DNA from: Colletotrichum lupini
Lineage: Eukaryota; Ascomycota; Sordariomycetes; Glomerellales; Glomerellaceae
Direction of reading: 5' to 3'
Length of the DNA stretch: 64,000 bases
Assembly (NCBI RefSeq): GCF_023278565.1
Contig: NC_064681.1
Location: 1,240,001-1,304,000, forward strand
A model generated the notes under the pieces. It was not told the origin of the DNA and did not search any database. It saw only the letters and a program-made list of their open reading frames with translations. Positions within the stretch are counted from its first letter, which is position 1; every line of letters starts with the position of its first letter. Position numbers and translations under genes: made by a program. Below are positions 1-11,194 of the stretch, one piece after another.

Positions 1-106
1 ATAAGTATTTACTAATATTATATATTAATACTATATAACCGATATCGAGAATTGCCCGAGCAGCTAGTAAAAGTAGAAAAAAAAAATTTATTCTTAATAA
101 TAGTAA

Positions 107-805
107 CGAGGGCATTTCTAATACTACTATTATAAGTTATTATATTTAGAAGGGTAGCTAACTTAGCTAGGTGTGTAGTAAGTTTATAAAGTAGTAATAT
201 TAGGTACTTAATATTATTATTAATAATCCGTAGTTATAAACTTTATAAGAGGGAAAACTAAGGAAAATTTTTAAAAAATTAGTTTATTAAGATAATATAA
301 GTATTTACTAATACCGTATATTAATACTATATAATTAATATCGAGAACCGCCCGAGTAACTAATAAAAGCAAAAATAAAAAACAAATAATAATTATAATA
401 AATAGATTAAAAATATATTAAGTTAAGAAAATAAGTTAGTATTTTAAATAGATTTTATAAAACTTTTTAAGTAGTAATAATATTTATATAAAAAAAGAGA
501 TAATATTTGTTTTTTATTTTTTATTTCTACTTTTACTAGTTACTCGGGCGATTTTTAATATCGGTTATATAGTATTAATATATAGTATTAGTAAATACTT
601 ATACTATCTCGTTAAACTATTTTTTTAGATTTTTTACTTTTTTAAACTTTCCTTTTTATAAAGTTTATAATTACGAATTAACGGCAATATTAAGTACTTA
701 ACACTATTATTTTATAAGCTTACGCCTACTTAATTAAGTTTATTACTCTCTAGGTAATAATAGCTTATAATAATATAATATTAGAAATACCCTCGTTACC
801 GTCGT
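107..805. repeat. Large imperfect inverted repeat (~285-bp arms)
   Basis: The left arm (about 107-390) matches the reverse complement of the right arm (about 501-805). Shared landmarks in order are the GTAACGAGGG start, an ATAAACTTTATAA block, TATAAGTATTTACTAATAC, and CGCCCGAGTAACTA. The spacer is about 110 nt (391-500). The arms diverge by many C/T and G/A transitions plus small indels. It could be the terminal inverted repeats of a collapsed DNA transposon or MITE, or two head-to-head copies of a longer element. Boundaries are by eye and accurate to perhaps 10 bp. Confidence 0.7.
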
Positions 806-918
806 TAAGTATAATACCGACCTTACTAATATTTACTATATTTTTAATTTTAACTTATATATATATATATATTCGTTACCTTATTTCTTTTATTAAAATT
901 AAAAAACGCTACTTCTCT

Positions 919-960
919 TATTATTTATTATTATTATATTATTATTATTATTATTATTAA
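919..960. repeat. ATT microsatellite
   Basis: A run of (ATT)n/(TTA)n with one interruption lies inside the AT-rich block. Confidence 0.8.
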
Positions 961-1999
961 ATTATCTACTTATTTTAAATATATACTATTAAAATACTAA
1001 GACGTTAACTTATCGATTTATAGGGATACCTTAAGGGCTAAAAGTTCGATCTTATAAGTATTATATTAAAAGACCCCGAACTATAATAAAATCGTTTTGA
1101 AGAATACGGATTAGATATTATTAACTTAAAAATCTAAAATATATATATTAATATAAGTATTACCCTTATTAATACTTAACTAATATAATATAATAACCTC
1201 GAAATACTTAATTAACTCCCGAGTATTATTAATACTTTAAAATCGCTATATAAAAATAAATTAAAAAGGATTAAAAAAAAATCTAGTATTATTAAAAAAA
1301 GTAAAAAATAAGGGGTAGTTTTTAGCTATTTAAAGAGCGATTAATATATTATAATAATAGGGTCGTTAGTATTTAATAATAATTACGGCTAGTTATAGTT
1401 AGTTATAAAGTTTTATTAAAGTATATAATAAAAATACTCGATATTAACTTTAATAAACTAGCTTATTTATAAAAGTAAAGATGGCCCCTAATAAGGCGGA
1501 CCGGACCCTAAAGGGAAAGAAATAATATTAAACTTAGTTATTTATATACGTTAATATTAAAAAGTTTTATATATATTAAAATAAATAAAGCTCGCTTTAT
1601 AAATAAGTAATAAAAAGTTAGGAGCTATTAATAAAAAGGAGATAATAATTAAGTTAAGTAATTATTTTAGTTAGTAATTAGGTATAGAGCGTAATATACT
1701 TAGTTTTCTTTAATACGTAATATATAGTACGGCCCCGGCGGATTACTCTGTCGAGGGGACGAGGATACCTATAGTATAGAACTTTCGTACATGCCGACTA
1801 CTACCCGTTTTGTACCTGGTGATTTTGCGTACCCGAAACGGTGAGTTATAATTACGAGAGAAAGTTAGAATGCGAATACGGTAGAATGTCTCCGAATTAT
1901 ATAAATTAAAAAGTTGCCTGCCTGAATCTCTATATGTCTCCATCTCATCCCATATGTAGCTATTTCAATTATCATACAGTGAACATCCCATCCTATCAA

Positions 2000-4537
2000 T
2001 TACAACGGAGGCGCATCGGGGTCCTCCATACACTGATCTACCCGCATGAGTTGCTTTCCCGTGGCCTTGGCCATCTTGATGAAGTCCCTCAAATAGCTGA
2101 CAGTACTGGGATACAAGTAGTGCATGACAACGAGACTGCCGCCCTTGTCCAGGTCGCGCTTGAAAGACACCTTCTGCTGTTCGGGAGTGTCGGACTGGGC
2201 GTAGAGCCAATCCTCGACATCGATGTTCCAGTTCACAATGTAGGGGCTGTTGCTTTGCGTCGCCGCAACCAGCTGCTGTCTCATACGAGCGCCCTCGTTA
2301 CCGAAAGGAGGGCGGAAGTACTTGGTCGTGATGCCGAACTGCTCCTTAACAGCGGCAATGTCCTGGCTATACTCCCACATGATAGCGTCGTTGTTGGGGA
2401 GCCCCTCCATTCTAGGGTGGGTGTAGCTATGAAGGGCCATTTGGTGGCCTTCCTTCATCATGTCCTGATAGATGGTGCTCAGATTCGTAGAGGGGTCTCT
2501 CAACGGAGCACCGACGGTAAAGAAGGTGACCTTGATGTTCTCCGATCTGATGACCTCCATAACCTCCTGGGCGTACTTTGGGTCACCATCATCGATGGCA
2601 AAGGCAATCGAATTGGGTCGCTTGCAAGCAAAGACCAGGTTACCGCTGGGCAGCTTGTTTGGGATAAGCGTATTGGCGGGAACAGACGAGACGATTTCAA
2701 CTTTGGTCAAAGTGACCGCCTCATTGGTGTAGAAGCCTTTGAAAGCCAGGCCAACAGCACGCTTGCGTACGATGTTGAAGTGGGAAATGGGAATGTAGAT
2801 GTCGTTGCCAGTGGCATAGCGAGCCGCCTCCAATGAATCCCAGGTCTCGGGGAAAGGTGCTACAGTATCGCTGCATTGTGTGTTATGCTGCTGCATCGCA
2901 ATGGTGAACTTATTGCTTCCCGAGTATGCAACGTGCAAGTAAGAGCCATCGTACATGGTCATGTCAGTGCAGCCATCTCCGAATTGCGTGTAGTAAGAGT
3001 AGTCGGCGTCTGGTGCCTTGATAACAACCTTTCCCTTGGTCCACTTCGCTGCAGTGTCGACATCACCTCCATGCCAGAATCCAAGGGCGTTTTGGCTCTG
3101 GCTTGCAAAGTTATCGATGACCTTGGCCGGAACTGTGGCGCTGGGCGCAGGGACAGTCGAAGCTGTAGCAGAAACGGACGGCTGAGTCTTGACGATATAC
3201 TCAGATGGTGTGCTTCCGCAGTAGAAGGCCATGGGACCAAAAGTCACAGCCCCTGAGAGTGAGCCGAACAAAATTGAGGATATCTTGGACTGGTCGATGG
3301 TAGGAAACTTGGAGAAGGGAAAGCTGTACAGCTTTTCGGTGCCGTCGAATGTCCATCCGAGATCAGCCGTGGACTGAAAGCCAAAGACTGTATCGTCACC
3401 GCCACATGTCGCCGGCGATGCCATCTGGACTTGGAACGTCGTACCCTTGGTGGCCTTGATGCGCAGAGAGATACCACCATAAGTCTGCGTCTTGGCATTT
3501 GTGCAGGCAGTCTTGCTGTAGAAATAAGAGTCCTTGTTGTTTGGTGATAATGTGACCCTGTTACCGCTCACAGCGATGCTCTTCATGGTACCGTCATCGC
3601 TGCTTGGCTGAAGCATGGCATTATAGAAGAGGAAAGTCAGCCGTGACTGGGACTCCCAATCGTCGATGAGAAGATTGCTGCAGCTCGACGAAGCAGGTGA
3701 CAACTGGGAAGTGGCGGAGCTGGAGGTAGCTGACATCCTGACAGAAGATATGGACGGGGATGATGAGCGAACACTTGAAGCTACCGAAGATGTACTGCTG
3801 GCCTGGGAGTTTGCCGCGGACGAGGTAGCACTCTGAGAGGCGCCTGATGGCCTGGCTGACGTCGAGAAAGAGGAGGAGGCAGTACTCGAAACCGTGCTTG
3901 CAGCTCGTGCAGTTCCGGATGTAGATGATATCGAAGTGCGAGTTGTAGCGCCCGAAAGAATGGGGCTGGACTGAGAGCTGCTTGAAATTGGTGTTGCTGG
4001 AGTAGATGGACTGGTAGCATCATTGCACAGGAATTGCAAGTTGTCGAATGAATACGAGGAGAATTGAGAGTATGTGGACCAGACGAATCCGGTGATGGCG
4101 TCAAGGTTTGCCTCCGTGAATGAAGATAGAGAGATGGTAACCGTTTGCTGTGAGCCAGTGAGGCCCGAGATGGTGACCCATTGGCTCTTGTATGTTTTGT
4201 CGCTACATGATGTTCTTGACTGGATTTCCAACAACATGGAAGCGTCTTTGGGCCCCGTGATCGACAGCGACAGGGCCTTGTAGCCCTGAGTAGCTGCTTT
4301 GACGCACCCCAGAGTCTCGTAGAAGTATGAAGTGGTATCGGCTTTGGGAGTGAAGGTGAGTGCTCCGTTGGTGATGGCGATCTTTGACATGGAACCGTCG
4401 TCACTGGTCCACGAATTGAACTTGTTGACTCCGCCAACGGATGATCTTGAAAAGTCGTCTATTATGAAGTTAGAGCATGCTGCCTGAGCAGTTGCTACAA
4501 GGCTGAAGAGCCCGAGGAATTTGCTGGCAGGAGACAT
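2000..4537 (-). CDS. Secreted modular polysaccharide (chitin) deacetylase
   Basis: Single exon, 845 aa, predicted to remove acetyl groups from chitin-like polymer outside the cell. I start at the ATG at 4535-4537 because it opens a hydrophobic signal peptide (about residues 1-19, ending ATAQA) followed by a mature Cys. Three related modules follow, each opening with a (N)xIxD(D/N)[FW] motif: about residues 20-173, 286-442 and 472-640. The first two are joined by a ~110-residue Ser/Thr/Ala linker (174-285), the last two by a shorter Ser/Pro/Thr linker. The modules look like beta-sandwich carbohydrate-binding units, which is inference. The NodB deacetylase domain fills about 640-845 with IDDGD (base and metal Asp, ~649-650), HSYTH (metal His ~703/707), RPPFG (~742), NWNIDVEDW and VVMHY. 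There is no C-terminal GPI-like tail. The gene lies directly beside the AT-rich block. Confidence 0.9.
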   Translation of the reverse strand: MSPASKFLGLFSLVATAQAACSNFIIDDFSRSSVGGVNKFNSWTSDDGSMSKIAITNGALTFTPKADTTSYFYETLGCVKAATQGYKALSLSITGPKDASMLLEIQSRTSCSDKTYKSQWVTISGLTGSQQTVTISLSSFTEANLDAITGFVWSTYSQFSSYSFDNLQFLCNDATSPSTPATPISSSSQSSPILSGATTRTSISSTSGTARAASTVSSTASSSFSTSARPSGASQSATSSAANSQASSTSSVASSVRSSSPSISSVRMSATSSSATSQLSPASSSCSNLLIDDWESQSRLTFLFYNAMLQPSSDDGTMKSIAVSGNRVTLSPNNKDSYFYSKTACTNAKTQTYGGISLRIKATKGTTFQVQMASPATCGGDDTVFGFQSTADLGWTFDGTEKLYSFPFSKFPTIDQSKISSILFGSLSGAVTFGPMAFYCGSTPSEYIVKTQPSVSATASTVPAPSATVPAKVIDNFASQSQNALGFWHGGDVDTAAKWTKGKVVIKAPDADYSYYTQFGDGCTDMTMYDGSYLHVAYSGSNKFTIAMQQHNTQCSDTVAPFPETWDSLEAARYATGNDIYIPISHFNIVRKRAVGLAFKGFYTNEAVTLTKVEIVSSVPANTLIPNKLPSGNLVFACKRPNSIAFAIDDGDPKYAQEVMEVIRSENIKVTFFTVGAPLRDPSTNLSTIYQDMMKEGHQMALHSYTHPRMEGLPNNDAIMWEYSQDIAAVKEQFGITTKYFRPPFGNEGARMRQQLVAATQSNSPYIVNWNIDVEDWLYAQSDTPEQQKVSFKRDLDKGGSLVVMHYLYPSTVSYLRDFIKMAKATGKQLMRVDQCMEDPDAPPL

Positions 4538-4681
4538 GGTGGCGATGCTCAGCCCGTCCGCTATGTCGTTTATAAAATAATGACTCTCAAGCAAAAAGAT
4601 ATGTGAAGACTTGGAGATAAGTTAAGGTGATGAGGACAGAGACAAGAGAGAATCCGGATTGAGGGAAGAGACTCGTGAGAG

Positions 4682-4692
4682 ACATATATACA
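4682..4692 (-). promoter_or_regulatory. Possible TATA box of the deacetylase gene
   Basis: CATATATAC lies about 150 bp upstream of the deacetylase ATG on its strand, at a plausible distance for a fungal TATA element given a ~100-nt leader. Position and motif only. Confidence 0.35.
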
Positions 4693-7390
4693 ACTTGACC
4701 ACGCCATTATAGCACCTCCCTCAAAATCCACCTAGATGGTGGCGCCGAGGAGGTTTGTTCGACCACACGCTTGTGGATGTCAAGAAACTAGCTGGGAGTG
4801 TATACCTGAGAAGCTACCGCATCACCCAACAACACATCCTGGGTTCGCAGAGTGAGCGGCTGGTCAGTGGCTCGGACGGCGATCCATCCTATGTGGAGCC
4901 CTTACCGGACGAGCAACTCAGGGACCTTGTGCGATGGACAAAGCATGGAAGCTCAACCTGCCACTTGGAGGGCCAAGAACACACTAAGTCAGCCTCGCTA
5001 GCAAAGGCATAGCAGAGCCTTCAGTTCTCAGGTGGAATGAGGTTGTGGAGATGAACCGAGGCCAAGGAAAGACGACACTCGACCGAGCATCGTCGGGACG
5101 AGGCATTGTGCCTACCAGCGCCCGAACGCTTGGGAGTGGCGTTCATCGTCGAGACAGAATTTAAAAACCGCCCTGTGTAACCGTTAGGATTGAAAGACAT
5201 GGGCGGATGATGCGGTTGAAGATACAGCCGCTCCTTTGTTTGTTTCGAGCTTGACATCGGTCAGCTAATTGACGTTCAGATGAGATAAAAGAATCGCCGG
5301 GCCAGGTATAGCTGGTAGAGGTGTGAACAAGGGTGAAAGAAGCCACTAAACCAGCAGACGGTGGGCCAAGAAGATTCGAAACAAGACAGTTCGAAACATA
5401 ACAAGAAAGAATGGGGCTCTATTTACCATCTTGGTAGCTTCCTTCTAGCCGTAACCGGCGTCTGGGTAGTACTCGCGTGGTGTATAGAGTTGAGGCGCTC
5501 CTTGAGTTCTTCGGTAGACGAGCCCATAGGTGCCTTGGTGGGTCGAGCGGATAGGCGAGTGGTCGCAAATCAGTTGATAATGCAACCTACTAGGTAATGG
5601 ACATCTGCAAAGTTACCGTTGTAGCCTTCTGTCGTGCTCTTCTTTGTCCTCGTATCCGCGAGAAGAAAGATCTCCAGCAGCAAAAATATCCGACGACTCC
5701 TACGCTCCTTCATTTGCCATGCATCTCGCAAGTGTGGTTAGCGTGGATCTTTGCCACACTAGGTCATGATTTGCCCCGAAACGAAGACAAAAAATAGACT
5801 GGAAGCGGGAAGGACAGAGCGCTAGCTCGAGGGCGTACTTGGCAGTACCTTGAGCAATTTAGGAGTCAGAACCTTTTTACTTTGAGATACGCTGGCCGAA
5901 CAAAAGCAGTCAATAATATCGAGACAACGGGGTTCGGCTCGTGCTTGATCAAGTTCGTTGAGCTGTGATGCAAAAGTCTCGGCCATGAAAGGGAGCAGTC
6001 GGCCAGCAGCGCCCGTGTAGTAACTGCATGTCGTCGTTCAGAAAGACGGATACAACGGGTCTCTGTGATTTTAGAGTGACGGGTAGGATCGTGGGGATTG
6101 GCTGTGCTCTGCATATTGCTCGATGCTGTATTCGTAAACGATTTAAGGATGGCCTTGAGATGCGCGCACTGAGGTCTGAAGGGCCACAACCGATAGTTCA
6201 CCGGCCACCCCGGTAGCACGATCCATCGTGGGCGTTGACCTCAATTCAAATACATGGAAGATGGCAGTGAACTGACTGCTCAGACGTCGCGCATCCCCAT
6301 CGCCCTCTGGTATCGTGTTGTCCTCGACCTGGCCTCCGTATCGTATGCTGAAGTCAGGCACGGCGGGGAATAAGGTTATGTCAAGCCATCCCGACCTGAA
6401 TCATGCAGCTAGAACGGGGAATTCCCGGACCCAAACATAGCCCGTCGGCGACGGAGAGAAAGGGAGCCGGAGAGTAGGACACGAGAGAAAGTCCCAGCTA
6501 GGTATTGAAGAACTTGATGAGTTATATTACATTATGCTACTAATCACTCACTGCAAGTGGAGAAGTCGCACATCTTGGCAGGCACGGTCTAGATGCTGGC
6601 AATGACGGAGGGTTTCGTCCTTTGCATTCTGCTATCTGGTGTGGTTTTTCTAATTGTTCAGATGCCACCACATTCGTGATGGTTGCCAAGCCGGTGGACG
6701 ATCAATGCGAGAGAGTTTGCAAGTGTCGAGGTTTCATGGCATGGGCCCGTGAGCAGTTGGCAGGCCGCAGCAGCGTCCACAGGTAGTAGGTATCCAAGTG
6801 GAGGTCGAGCCCGTCCCGGGCATTGCGGTGAAATGTCGACTGGCTCGTGCGCTGAGCGCCAAGTCTTCTGACTAAGCCCGAGCACAAGCCGGGCGGAGGA
6901 GCAGGTGTCGTGGCGTCCGAGGCATTCACGAGGGTCCCGCCCAGTCCACCGGTCCACGGGTCTACGGATGTTTGCCATAAACAAACAGATAGACTCGGGA
7001 TGGATTACGGGAGTTATAGAAAACAACATCGACTTGAGAGGGTGAGGTAATCACCCATGCGCATGCGCAATCTGTTCTGGGATGTGGGAGTAACAAGCAG
7101 ATACTGCAAAAGCGAGTCTCTAGCACCTTGCGATTCAAATCTCTTAACTGCATTTTCTGATAATGAGCATGTCAAAAATCTCCAGCCTAGATTTCTCGTA
7201 GGCATTTGCAGTTGGACAATTTTGAACAGGCTGATGACAACTCTAGCCCGTATCAAATCGACCATGACGTCCTCCTGACCCGGTGATATCATTTCCCGGC
7301 AAAACAATCAAAGGCAATAGTCACGCCCAAGGCTCTCAAGGTATGGGGACAGTGTTGGCCCTTCCATGGCAGAAAACCTGCGAAATCTAC

Positions 7391-7410
7391 CCGAGTAGCT
7401 ACCTACTCGG
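7391..7410. repeat. Short perfect hairpin
   Basis: CCGAGTAG-CTAC-CTACTCGG can fold into an 8-bp stem with a 4-nt loop. It stands alone in intergenic DNA with no T-run after it. Function unknown. Confidence 0.6.
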
Positions 7411-7884
7411 ACTGAGGTGGAGGGAAAAGGTGGTTACTGTCGTAATAGCACTTGCCTACGTACTTACCTAAGCTAGTCAATGGAGAAGGAGGGTGCCAGT
7501 GAGGGAGGCCATATGACCTGAGCAACCACAACCGAGCTGAGTTGGCAGCCCTCCAGCGGCAAGAGGCCAACTTCACCCAATAGTAAATCGCCAATGCCAG
7601 GCACATAGCCCTTCGAAAGGCAGGCACGGGCAGGCTACGTTAGTTGTTTAGCTGATGATGGGGGGATTCGTGAAGGATGAGGACCTTACCCAGCGTACCC
7701 CGGGTGTCACAGTGTGCATGTTGCAAGTTGAATACGGCATTTGTCGTCATTTTGCGAGCACGCCGCATGCATTGAATGACATCAACCAGTAAAAGTAAGG
7801 TAGGTAGGCGCGGACAGGACAGGACAAGGCCTTTCTCTATCGAGGAACCCCGAGACAGCTAGCGGTAGCAGCCGGCTTCTTTTT

Positions 7885-7900
7885 GGGGGGGGGGGGGGGG
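7885..7900. repeat. Poly-G run (16 G)
   Basis: Sixteen consecutive G on the + strand, intergenic. The length is likely polymorphic and error-prone in sequencing. Confidence 0.9.
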
Positions 7901-9316
7901 ATGGCGAGACCGGGTGACTCCTTCCAGTCCACCAGTCAGTCTGCAACGCCGGATGACTGTCGCAGTGTCCTCCCCACGCCACGCCCCTTCCAGATTCCCT
8001 CTGATTGGGAGGAGCCATGGGTTTCGGCCCAAAAGCAGAGGAAAGTGCAGCAGGGACGGGGGGAAGTATTATCTGCTTTTGACTCCGCACATTCTGCATT
8101 CTGCAGCACTCGCAGACTTGCAGTCCCAAACAATGGAATTCGCGATTCGTCATACCTTATCCGTACCTATCCGTAGGCCATTCATCAACAGGTTCCACGT
8201 TACCTTGCCTTAAGGTACACCCCCCTCCCCCTCCATCCATCGCATCCACACGCCCCGAGCTTTATCATGGACCGTACCTACCTTATCAACGTATCAAGTG
8301 CACTATCATCCAGCTTTATCGCCCGTCTGTTCGCTAAGCCGAGACGATGAGCCCCCTTCCCGGTCAAGAGGCCACCACCAGCGCGTCTGACACTCATCTC
8401 GCATTACCTACATCATCTTGCTCGCGCCAGGTCCTGCCTTTACAGCCCAGGCGTGCGGTGTGCCTGCATCGCGACCAACCCACTCCGTCACGCCCTTTCC
8501 GTCTCATCTGAAGTTGGAACTCAGCCTGGCAAGCTTGGCTCCAGTCTCCAGATCCAAAAGTTGGGACACGCGCGCCTCCCCCATCCCCTTTGAACCATGC
8601 GCACTGTGGCTCGTCCAACCTACCTTACCTCCCATTGCCTTATCTGTCTTCCTTGCCTTACCTCGATGGAAGGCGCCTTACTAACCGTTGCCAACTATAT
8701 CACATCCGTCATCCCGCGACCTTTGTCCATGCGAATTCCGTCTTTCTCTACCTCTTCATCTGTTTCCTGACAACTCCAACACGAACCTGGTTCTACCTTG
8801 CTACGAAATCTGTATCTGTATGCTCACCCCACTCTACGTGTACCTTATTCGACATTACCTGCGTCCGTCCAGAACTCGATCTCGACGCTACCTTCCGTCT
8901 CGAATCCTTGTTATCATCCTCGGCAACTCAGCCCTTCAGCTTTGTCCGGTGACTCACCCGGCCACTTCCGTCCGCCTTGGTGTGATTACCTCATCCAACC
9001 TGCCTCCTACTGCCCGGACCCTCCTCCTTCCTTTGGCCTCAGTCTACTAGTGCTAGGTAGCCACCTCCCCCGAGCCAGTCACCGAAGCGCTCACTGCTCC
9101 TTCACTTGCCCTCACATCGACTATATCTACTTGTCCCCTAGCCCCTTCCCCAAACTCTTTCGACACCTACTCCATATTCAAGGCTCTCTCCAGCCAGGCA
9201 AACGTTACCTTCACCCAAATCGGAAAGCGGTTTGACGACTGCTTACCTATTACGAATATCGATACTTCTTCCTCATCTACCTTTTCCACGTACCGTGCTC
9301 CGTCAACCTAGACACC

Positions 9317-9991
9317 ATGGCCGCTTCAATCGAATCTCCGGCCCAGTTCGAACGCGACCTGCGAAGCGCCAACCAAGATTTCAAAAGATCAAAGGATTCA
9401 CGGTCCAAGTGGTCCAACGGAGCTCGTCCTCTGGCCGGGTGCCATCTCGACTGGTATACTCTTGACGCTGTTGGCGGAACTGAGCAACAGCGAGCCATGA
9501 CACGGCCTCGGGCCAGAAACAGTGAGACGTACGCTTCCCCCTGAACGCTTGTAACCGTATATTCTAGCAGTACACCTAATACTCGCAATAGTTCTCACTA
9601 CAAGAAGCATATGCAGAACTTCAGCAAGTTCCGGTCACACTCGGAGTTCCCGCAAGGACGGCTGCGCTCGGCAGCTCGCGCCAAGGAACAGATCAAAGAT
9701 CCTCTCAGCCGTTCCGTCATGAATATGGCGCCATCGCAAGACTTGTATGGAGACATCGCTGCCACTGAGGACTGGAAGTACAGCTTTGATCGTGTTGAAA
9801 GCCCCGGCCGACCAATGACTCTGGACATATTTGTCAAGACGACAACGGGTCGCGAGACGGAGCGTATGGTCGAGAAGGAGTACGAAATTCTCAATGAGAA
9901 TGGTCAGGTTCTCAAGGGCCGCAAGGCACGCCAAAACCTACGCCAGGAAGGCGGCCGCGTTTCTGAAGAAGATGGTTTCCAGCTCGTCTAA
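9317..9991 (+). CDS. Conserved-looking small protein of unknown function
   Basis: I do not recognise this family. Two exons, 9317-9528 and 9592-9991, give 203 aa. The 63-nt intron has GTACGC at the donor, a CTAAT-like branch site and CAATAG at the acceptor, and joins codons in phase 2. The start ATG sits in a good context (CACCATGG). The protein is hydrophilic and basic in the first half, with no signal peptide or membrane segment. The second half contains WKYSFDRVESPGRP, TLDIFVKTTTGRETE and a charged C-terminus (EKEYEILNENGQVLKGRKARQ) with no low complexity, which suggests a folded, conserved C-terminal part. It lies upstream of and co-oriented with another gene of unknown function, with 1.2 kb between. 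The first exon is less certain than the second. Confidence 0.65.
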
Positions 9992-11194
9992 AGTCGGCAG
10001 ATGGACGAATCACGCCCGTGAGTGACTGTACGAGACGAGGACTGACTGGCATTGTTTCTGAGAATTCGGTTACCTAGGCGTTGGTGGATTGAGCTTGGCA
10101 TGCATACTACCTTACCTCGATCACCAAGCGGATCAGGCGGTGCCTCAATACAATTTGGGCGTGTAAGGGCGTTTCTACTCGGCGTTGGGTTGAGGGGATA
10201 GCGATATTGGCATCACCTCGGTTAGTAGGCATACGCATCGCAATGATGACAATGATGAATATTAACGCCTTCGAATTGTGCTCCTGTAGACAGCTGCCGC
10301 GCTTCCGTGATCCGTTGTCTTGTGGCTCTATAGTGCGGCTCTGTACACTTATGGATCAACTCACCCGGGCTGGGATTGGGATGGGAGCTCCCGACTCTGC
10401 AGCCGGCTCCAAGGTCTGTAATCAATTTTGGTTTGCCCCAAAGGCTGTAGGATGAGGGTGGGCAAGGCGATTCGCAAGTTCGGAGTTGGCCTTCCATTGT
10501 TTATGATGAGATGGGGCTGTTGGTGATGATCCTTCGAGGCAAATTGACGCCAAAAGCGGCTTGGTGCTTACGAACCGAGGTCCAATGGAAAGGTAGGTTT
10601 TCGTACGGATACAATACGGTAGTTATCTTTGTACAGTTACGCGGATACGTGAGCGGCAACCCACTACCCAGGACCGGCCGAGGACCGTGAGCCGTGGCTG
10701 ATGCATGCGGCGGGCAGGGGCAGGCTCCATTCGCACTCCGCTGCGGCATGGGGGCTGGAGAAGAATGGTGGTGCCTAATTCAAACCCTAGTCTGACATTT
10801 CCGAGGTGATTTCTTTTTTCAGGGACTTTGGTCTTCACCTCTCGTCGGGTTCTAAAGGTAATACTTAATAGCGAGGCCCGGTGCGGGCTACTTTTGTATT
10901 CAGAGGGGAAAACTGATGACCATGCAGGTCTCTTCGTCACCATTCCCCTCTCCCTTTACCGCCTTATTGTTCTACTCCCAAGTCTTCTCTTCACCGTGCC
11001 TCTTCCCTTTATGAACCAATTTCGAATAGTCTCTAATTACCCTAACGTTGACTCTGGCTTGATCAACCGCTGCCACACAATCGGCCACCTTCTGCGGTTC
11101 ATCCGATCTAGCTGAGTGACCAGGTTACGCCTTGTACCGACCCACGCCCAAACCCACACCCACGAGCCATTACAACATTCCGCAAGACTTGACG
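9992..11194. other. Intergenic, no gene seen
   Basis: Terminator and 3' UTR of the small gene and promoter of the next. CT-rich stretches around 10,940-11,010 resemble a fungal core promoter. No RNA gene or long ORF is supported. Confidence 0.5.

Larger units (their letters stand above)
1..1930. repeat. AT-rich RIP-degraded repeat block
   Basis: The first ~1.9 kb is extremely AT-rich, full of stops in all frames, and ends sharply near 1930 where composition becomes that of ordinary coding DNA. Copies of the same ~90-bp unit (at about 1-95, 297-390 and, inverted, 501-595) differ almost only by C/T and G/A changes, for example GAATTGCCCGAGCAG against GAACCGCCCGAGTAA. This is what RIP leaves behind in duplicated DNA of filamentous ascomycetes. 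No transposase or reverse transcriptase motif survives, so the element family cannot be named. GC-richer islets (about 1480-1520, 1725-1760) may be residual element sequence. Confidence 0.85.
4538..9316. other. Long non-coding interval
   Basis: No ORF here has convincing length, composition or motifs. Contents are the deacetylase promoter, an 8-bp-stem hairpin near 7391, a 16-base poly-G run near 7885, several TACC/AGGTA tracts, and from about 8400 a strongly pyrimidine-rich + strand that probably holds the promoter and leader of the next gene. Overlapping pyrimidine-rich reading frames in 8418-9465 look like by-products of that composition. Confidence 0.6.

Noticed and set aside
1743..1943. 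66-codon frame at the border of the AT-rich block
   Set aside because: Sits in RIP-altered sequence, no motif, and no intact neighbouring exon.
1934..2836. 300-codon + strand frame opposite the deacetylase
   Set aside because: Antisense shadow of the NodB coding sequence, whose motifs clearly fix the minus strand as coding.
8418..9465. Series of overlapping + strand reading frames of 75-145 codons
   Set aside because: They arise from a stop-poor pyrimidine-rich leader. The products are Leu/Pro/Ser/His-rich, without motifs, and overlap one another in different frames.
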